DNA from: Ascidia mentula
Taxonomy: Eukaryota; Chordata; Ascidiacea; Phlebobranchia; Ascidiidae
Assembly (NCBI GenBank): GCA_947561715.1
Contig: OX387200.1
Span: 14,262,501-14,326,500 of the forward strand
Length of the DNA stretch: 64,000 nt
Direction of reading: 5' to 3'
The notes under the pieces are model-generated. The model did no database searches, was not told the origin of the DNA, and saw only the letters and a program-made list of their open reading frames with translations. Below are positions 58,980 to 64,000 of this stretch, in pieces; positions within the stretch are counted from its first letter, which is position 1; each line of letters begins with the position of its first letter. Both the position numbers and the translations under genes were made by a program.

Positions 58980-60933
58980 TTAATTAAACAAAGGAAATGA
59001 TGTAGGCCTAATAAAAGACACAATACAATCCAAAAACTCAGAAGGTTTTTCAGTATGCACCCAATGTCCACCTCCTGGTATATGAGAAATAGTTGCTCTT
59101 GGAAACAGTTTCTTTATAATAGGATAATCATCATATCTGTTGTCAAACAAAACTGATAATTATAATGCATGCATTCTAGACACTACCTTAATTTAGAGAT
59201 GCAGACAGTTGAGCACACTTTCTTAATTGTTCCTGAAAATAAAACGTGAATCATGTAAAAAGTAATTAATAACCTACCTTATATATGGTGATGAGCCACC
59301 ACCCACAAATAAAGTGTCACCAGTGTATGATAAGCCAGTTTTATCAAGTTTTTCGAGTTTGGATTGTACAAGGTGATTGCAAATTGCATCAACATTTGCT
59401 CTCCATCCAAATGTGCCAGGTGACAATTCAGCAACATTGGTTAAAATGAAACTTCGAACAGACAGGTCCTAAAAAAACAAAATTTGTCTGGCTACAATAG
59501 CAAACTTGGCCCCACAGATTAAATCTGGCCTGTGTGGCATTTTAATCAGACCTGCCAGATGTTAGTATAAATTAGGAGAAAACACTGTATAAACTGCAGT
59601 TAAGCATAAAATTTGTTTTTCATTTTGATTACAACTTTTTTAATGTCATTGGTTGTAAATAAATTAGTTGATGAAACTGTTAAGTGAACACTTTTTGTCC
59701 ACTTAACCAAAGTTTGCTGTTGACAACTTCCGGCCTTTGAGTCTCAAAGTTTGCTGTATGTAGTAAGATGGTAACTAGTATACAAGCCAGCTTACCTTGA
59801 CTGAATCAGACAGTTGTTGGCTGACAATGCCTCTTGCTGCTGACAGAGATTTATTGTCCGGCCATGTTACTTTTTGCATTGCTCTCACATAGTTTAGAAC
59901 GGATTCTGTTTGTTAATTATACCAAATATCTTTAAAAAAATCAATGTATAAACTAAAAAAAACAATTACCTCTGTCTTGTGAGGTTCTCAAACTAAATGA
60001 ACTTTGAGGTGTAGAATCAACAACAACCAGTTTATCTACATACTCTGCCTGGAGCCAAAAGAGATATGATGTTATAAAATTGTATATATATAAACAATAA
60101 GGTAAGGTAGCCTAACAATTTGTCAATGTATTTGCCAAACAATAAAGCATGTTGATAATACAGCAAAGGCTAATAAAAAGGCAACCTTTGTCCCAAGGGA
60201 CCTCATGGTGAAAGTGTTTGCTAGCAAAACTGCTATCTATTGAGCCATTCATACAGCACTGTTTTAACATGAACAAGCATGCGTGTGTAATAAGTAATTT
60301 AATGAAATTCATTTAAGCAAGTGGGTTTACAAATGTGATACTAACATGGTGAAGTGCAGTGTGAATGGCAACTCTTCCTCCCATGCTGTGGCCAACCAAA
60401 ACACACTTTGTAATTCCAAGCCTTTGCATCAGTTCAATAATATCTATGCTCATATCCTGTAATGACATCTTATCACTGTGTGAGCTTTTGCCATGGTTCC
60501 TTGCATCAAATGTCACCACCTATAAGCATATGCCCAAATGAATCATACTTTACAGCAACTGATTTAGAATTATTTATTCATCGCAATTTTGTGAAGTTTG
60601 GAAGTGTTTTCAAAAGGCTGAAAACAAAACTTGCCATTCAAGATTTTCGCATAAAATTCCTGAAATGTGTGCGTAGTTTGTAGCCATACCGATCTTCCAG
60701 TAGATTTTAATAGATGCTTGGCCAATGAATTAAAGTTGTTTTTGTTTCCCAAAACACCATGAGCTAAAACAAGTGGTGGTTCTTTTGAAGAAGATTGAAG
60801 AATATTGCATGAGATTTTTGCAGAGGAAAATCTAAAAAATAATTGGCATTGCAACATGTAAGTATTAAATTCAACACACTTACCTTTTACACATACGGAG
60901 ATGAACTTGTGGAGATGAAACTAAGAATTTCAT
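58980..60933 (-). CDS. ABHD11: ABHD11 alpha/beta hydrolase, 300 aa
   Basis: ABHD11 is a mitochondrial serine hydrolase linked to protection of 2-oxoglutarate dehydrogenase lipoylation. Seven exons close in frame: 60884-60933, 60690-60831, 60346-60519, 59970-60048, 59796-59905, 59278-59468 and 58980-59136. The N-terminus (MKFLVSSPQVHLRMCKRFSS) is short, basic and Ser-rich, compatible with a mitochondrial presequence. Family motifs are PPLVLAHGVLGNKNNF (oxyanion HG), VVTFDARNHGKSSHS, the nucleophile elbow CVLVGHSMGGRVAIH, VVVDSTPQSS, and the catalytic His in IPGGGHWVHTEKP. Length is near human ABHD11 (315). The KLHDC2-like gene follows 289 bp downstream on the same strand. Confidence 0.95.
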
Positions 60934-62355
60934 TTTGTATGATGATGCATATTCTAATTCAACAAATCTGGCTTTTCAAACCATAGTTCGATCAGACCAA
61001 TACAACAAAATGGTCTTACAAACTAATCTGCTGCAAGAATTGCAAACCTAGTCCCTTTATACTGTAATCTTATTTTAAGTAAAGTATTATTATTCATATT
61101 TATTAATGGTCTCAGAAAATGTATTAAAATAGTTAAAGAAAACCTCTGTAAGACAAAGAATAAGGCGATTATCAATGCGCACAACACTGACTTGGATGAC
61201 GCAAACCATCGACCCATCATGCGTCGCTTAATGATTGGTATGTTGTTGCTCAAAATTATGTCTGGTCACTGTGTAGTCGCCAAGATATTTTTAAAGGTCA
61301 GCTCATCTGCATTTCGAGTTGATCTTCTTAATTAAAAAAGGTTCCCCATTCCTCGGCATTGATGAATGGTAAACTCCCTATTACAAGCCGAATCTTAAAT
61401 CGTGTATAGGTCTGTGCTTTATTTAAACAACAACAAAAGATTTGTCCTTTGCTGCGAGCACACGTTTTACATTTGGTCCAATTAAATATTTCTGTTGATG
61501 TTGGGCAATAAAATATCGCACTGATGCTGATTATCTGCTACTCTTTTAATGGTAAATTTTGGATATGTGACAGGAATACAGATCCGTTGCTGCCACCGAA
61601 CAGAACACGCAGATTCTTGTCACCGTAAGGACATTTTCCCTAACAAAGCTCAATTTAGACGAATGTGTTTTTCTAATTTTCGCAACTAAACACTGTGAAA
61701 TACTGCGTGTAGCGTTTGTATGTTTTAGTGCAAGGGTTTCCATACCAAAGCAGCAGTGATCTTTTATGGAAACACAATAACATTTCAAGGGCGCTGCGGG
61801 AAAATTTAGACCTTGCGAAACCTCGATGCACAATTTAACAATTCAGTAAAAAAATTAAGCGTAGTTTTTTTCCCAAGCTGAAAAAAACAGAGGTGTGCTA
61901 TGTTGCCAACAGGCTGTCCCCGCCCATTGATCCTGCAACACAATAGGGCACGTACGGTTACGTTACAAGAACTAGAACTACCCAAATAAACAAACACATC
62001 AAGGACAACACGATAATTTTTGTTCTGTTCATTGCACAAATTGCGCGAAGGCCATCGGTTTCAAGTAAATATGTATAAAACGTTCGGTCTGCTTGAGCGA
62101 CTGACTTACTGCATGATATTAATGTACCGAAATTTGCCCGCTGTGGAAATTCAGCACTACACAATGATTTTCAAGATGTGTTGAAATGTAACGGGTAACT
62201 TGACTTGGAAATAGCACCAAGAGGTGATGGCTTTGATCGCGCAATTGAACTTGTAATTTAAACGAGCACAGCGTCTGCAAATATGTCACTGGAAACTAAG
62301 TGAAGTGTCACAACTGGTTCTCATCAGGAGATTTGCCTACAGGGAACTTCCGAGG
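60934..62355. other. Intergenic region between ABHD11 and the alpha-glucosidase gene
   Basis: ORFs at 61023-61253 (hydrophobic, MMGRWFASSKSVLCALII) and 61546-62164 have no recognisable domain or partner exons and are not called as genes. The region holds the ABHD11 promoter and the 3' flank of the glucosidase. Confidence 0.45.
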
Positions 62356-64000
62356 TCAAACGAGGGTAATGCTCCAATCCTTCTGCATTTTTACTCCGGG
62401 TTTTCGAATCGTCAGAACATTTGTTTGAGCGTCATACGAAAAGTCCAGCTCTTTAACTTGGCCATCTAGTAATAAAACAGTGCAATGAAAGTAAAGTGCT
62501 TTATTGAGGGGACCACAATCATTATTTGCCGTAAACATTCTACTTGCTCACAGTGTTGCAAAAATAGATATGAGAGCTAATTTGTAGCTTAAATGCCAAC
62601 CGCATACATTCTATAATATTTTTTACAATATCCACGGTTTTCACTTACCAACAGACAACTTGATGGCGGAAGGTTTAGTTACGCCCATAATCACAACCTT
62701 TTCCAACCACGAGTCTGTATCCCACGACGCATCGTTATTGGCAGATCTACACACGTACATACAGATGTTAATCATTGTGCATTACTCGGAGTGTGGCACA
62801 TTCTTAAATTCATAGTAAACACACAGAAGAGCCTATATTGCCCATACTTCGAAATTAATACACTGTCCTCAAACACAAGTTGTTTGTAGTTGTATTGGTT
62901 GTTCTTATAGTTGAACGTATGCCCGTCGTCCATGTAAAGATCGCCAACAGCCGTTCCCTGAACACAGTGAAATTTGTAAACTTCTCGGCCACAACAAATC
63001 ACTCATACGACTCGAGTACCTGTGGGGTTAGAGCGACAAATAAGGTGTAAGGGTCATGAGTCATGAGGGAGGAACAACGTCTCACTCTCATTTTGCGTGC
63101 CACAATCGTTCCACCACGCTGCAGAACTGCAATCTACAGATAGAATTGTTACAAATTGCCTGAGCAGGATTTACAACTTTGATTATACGTAAGGGCTATT
63201 TGCCATAAATTTAAACAACGATTACATTTCAAAGTAAAAATATTAAACAAGTAAGAGTGTTTTAATACTTATCATTTGCGCCAAATACCAACCTTGTCGA
63301 GAGGAGTAGAAATTGAAACCGTAGCAGGACTTGAATAATATTGATAATTTTTTACATCAAACCATCCTGTTTTTCCTGAAGCCAAAAAATATTTGTCATT
63401 AAAATTTTTATTTTCGCAAGTGACCACTACCTCATAGAATAAAAGATCGTATAATTAACGCGAGGTGTTAAATGATTTGTTGTACCATAAAAACAAAAAC
63501 CAATGGAAAAATTTGGAAAAGCTAAAAACCTGCTTTTCAAGAGAAAGCGAGGTGTATTAAAAACTTCAACTTTGGCGGTGTTTTTATTTCCAAGATTTGC
63601 CCCTATATGTTTTAATAAAAAATCAAACAAAAAACGCAGTGTTGTACAGCATTGGGGTGAATGAAATGCTGTATAAACTGATTTAAACCGAACCATGCAG
63701 ACCCCTGTACCGGGTAGCATATTAGTGTTAATTAAGATACCTGGAAGGTACACGGTTGAAAACTGGGTATTTGGTTGCGAGACGGGCTGGACGAGAAGGG
63801 CGGTGCCAACCATATAAGATTCGTCTTTGTCGAATGTTGACGAATCCGAGGGAAATTCGTACCACAGCGGTCGCATGGGTGGTTCCCCTGTGGTGTGTGC
63901 TTCGTAGAACAGGGTATACCTACAAAAAGACGCACCGTTGTGGAAAACTGTTAAACTACGCCTTTATTGTATAGCAGGACACTGGGCGAGGTGGTGGTTT
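62356..64000 (-). CDS. Neutral alpha-glucosidase (GANAB/GANC type, GH31), C-terminal part
   Basis: GANAB is the catalytic subunit of ER glucosidase II, which trims glucose from N-glycans; GANC is its paralogue. Six exons of the C-terminus are visible: 63741-63919, 63293-63375, 63020-63133, 62848-62957, 62649-62746 and 62356-62465, all in frame, about 230 residues. The rest lies beyond the right edge. Matches include [94 protein letters not shown] and the end [20 protein letters not shown]. These are the last part of the GH31 barrel and the distal beta domains. The active-site Asp residues lie upstream of the window. GANAB versus GANC cannot be decided here. Confidence 0.93.

Noticed and set aside
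61023-62164. Hydrophobic and Cys-containing ORFs upstream of ABHD11
   Set aside because: They have no motifs and no splice context, and they sit in promoter or 3' flank positions of well-supported genes.

Overview
This is a eukaryotic, low-GC window with short spliced genes. It looks like an ascidian tunicate, probably Ciona-like. That is inference: gene density, intron size, gene content (PIK3R4, STX5, RBX1, KLHDC2-type and ABHD11 orthologues close to vertebrate ones) and the recurrent octamer TAGGCCTA all fit, but no single marker proves it. I see no prokaryotic, viral or organellar features.

Layout. (1) 68-1320: 5' half of MTHFR on the minus strand, running off the left edge. (2) 2222-31673: a tandem family of small secreted proteins that I do not recognise as described. 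I built in-frame exon models for seven members (A 2222-5033, B 6580-8884, C 10267-12313, D 12602-15289, E 20806-24065, F 25676-28237, all minus; G 30587-31673, plus), plus one dead plus-strand copy (28591-28990) and one dead first exon (30180-30260). The shared plan is: signal peptide; Trp followed by a run of 4-10 Arg directly at the predicted mature N-terminus; two to seven thrombospondin type 1 (TSP1)-like Cys-rich modules, one per exon; and in most members a strongly acidic C-terminal tail. Intron phases are conserved and all seven models close in frame. Tandem copies of the upstream DNA (15044-16760, 16852-19260, 23880-25200) and MITE-type transposons fill the spaces. (3) 33823-64000: conserved housekeeping genes: RBX1 (-), a SERTA-like intronless ORF (+), intronless PIK3R4/VPS15 (-), an MGAT4-like glycosyltransferase (-), STX5 (-), a small membrane protein (+), a KLHDC2/KLHDC1-type kelch protein (-), ABHD11 (-), and the C-terminal part of a GANAB/GANC-type alpha-glucosidase (-), running off the right edge.

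How they fit. The right half is a set of unrelated conserved genes. RBX1 and the KLHDC2-like receptor both belong to cullin-RING ubiquitin ligases, but they lie 22 kb apart and proximity is probably chance. The left half is a young multigene family evolving by unequal crossing-over, exon-pair gain and loss, and fast amino-acid change in one TSP1 exon, which is the pattern of recognition or defence proteins. The function is unknown. The two most notable items are this charge-polarised TSP1 family and the KLHDC2-like protein, which ends in Gly-Gly, the very degron its family binds.

Exon borders were called by eye from GT/GC...AG signals, reading-frame phase and alignment between paralogues or to remembered orthologues. 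Expect errors of a base or two.
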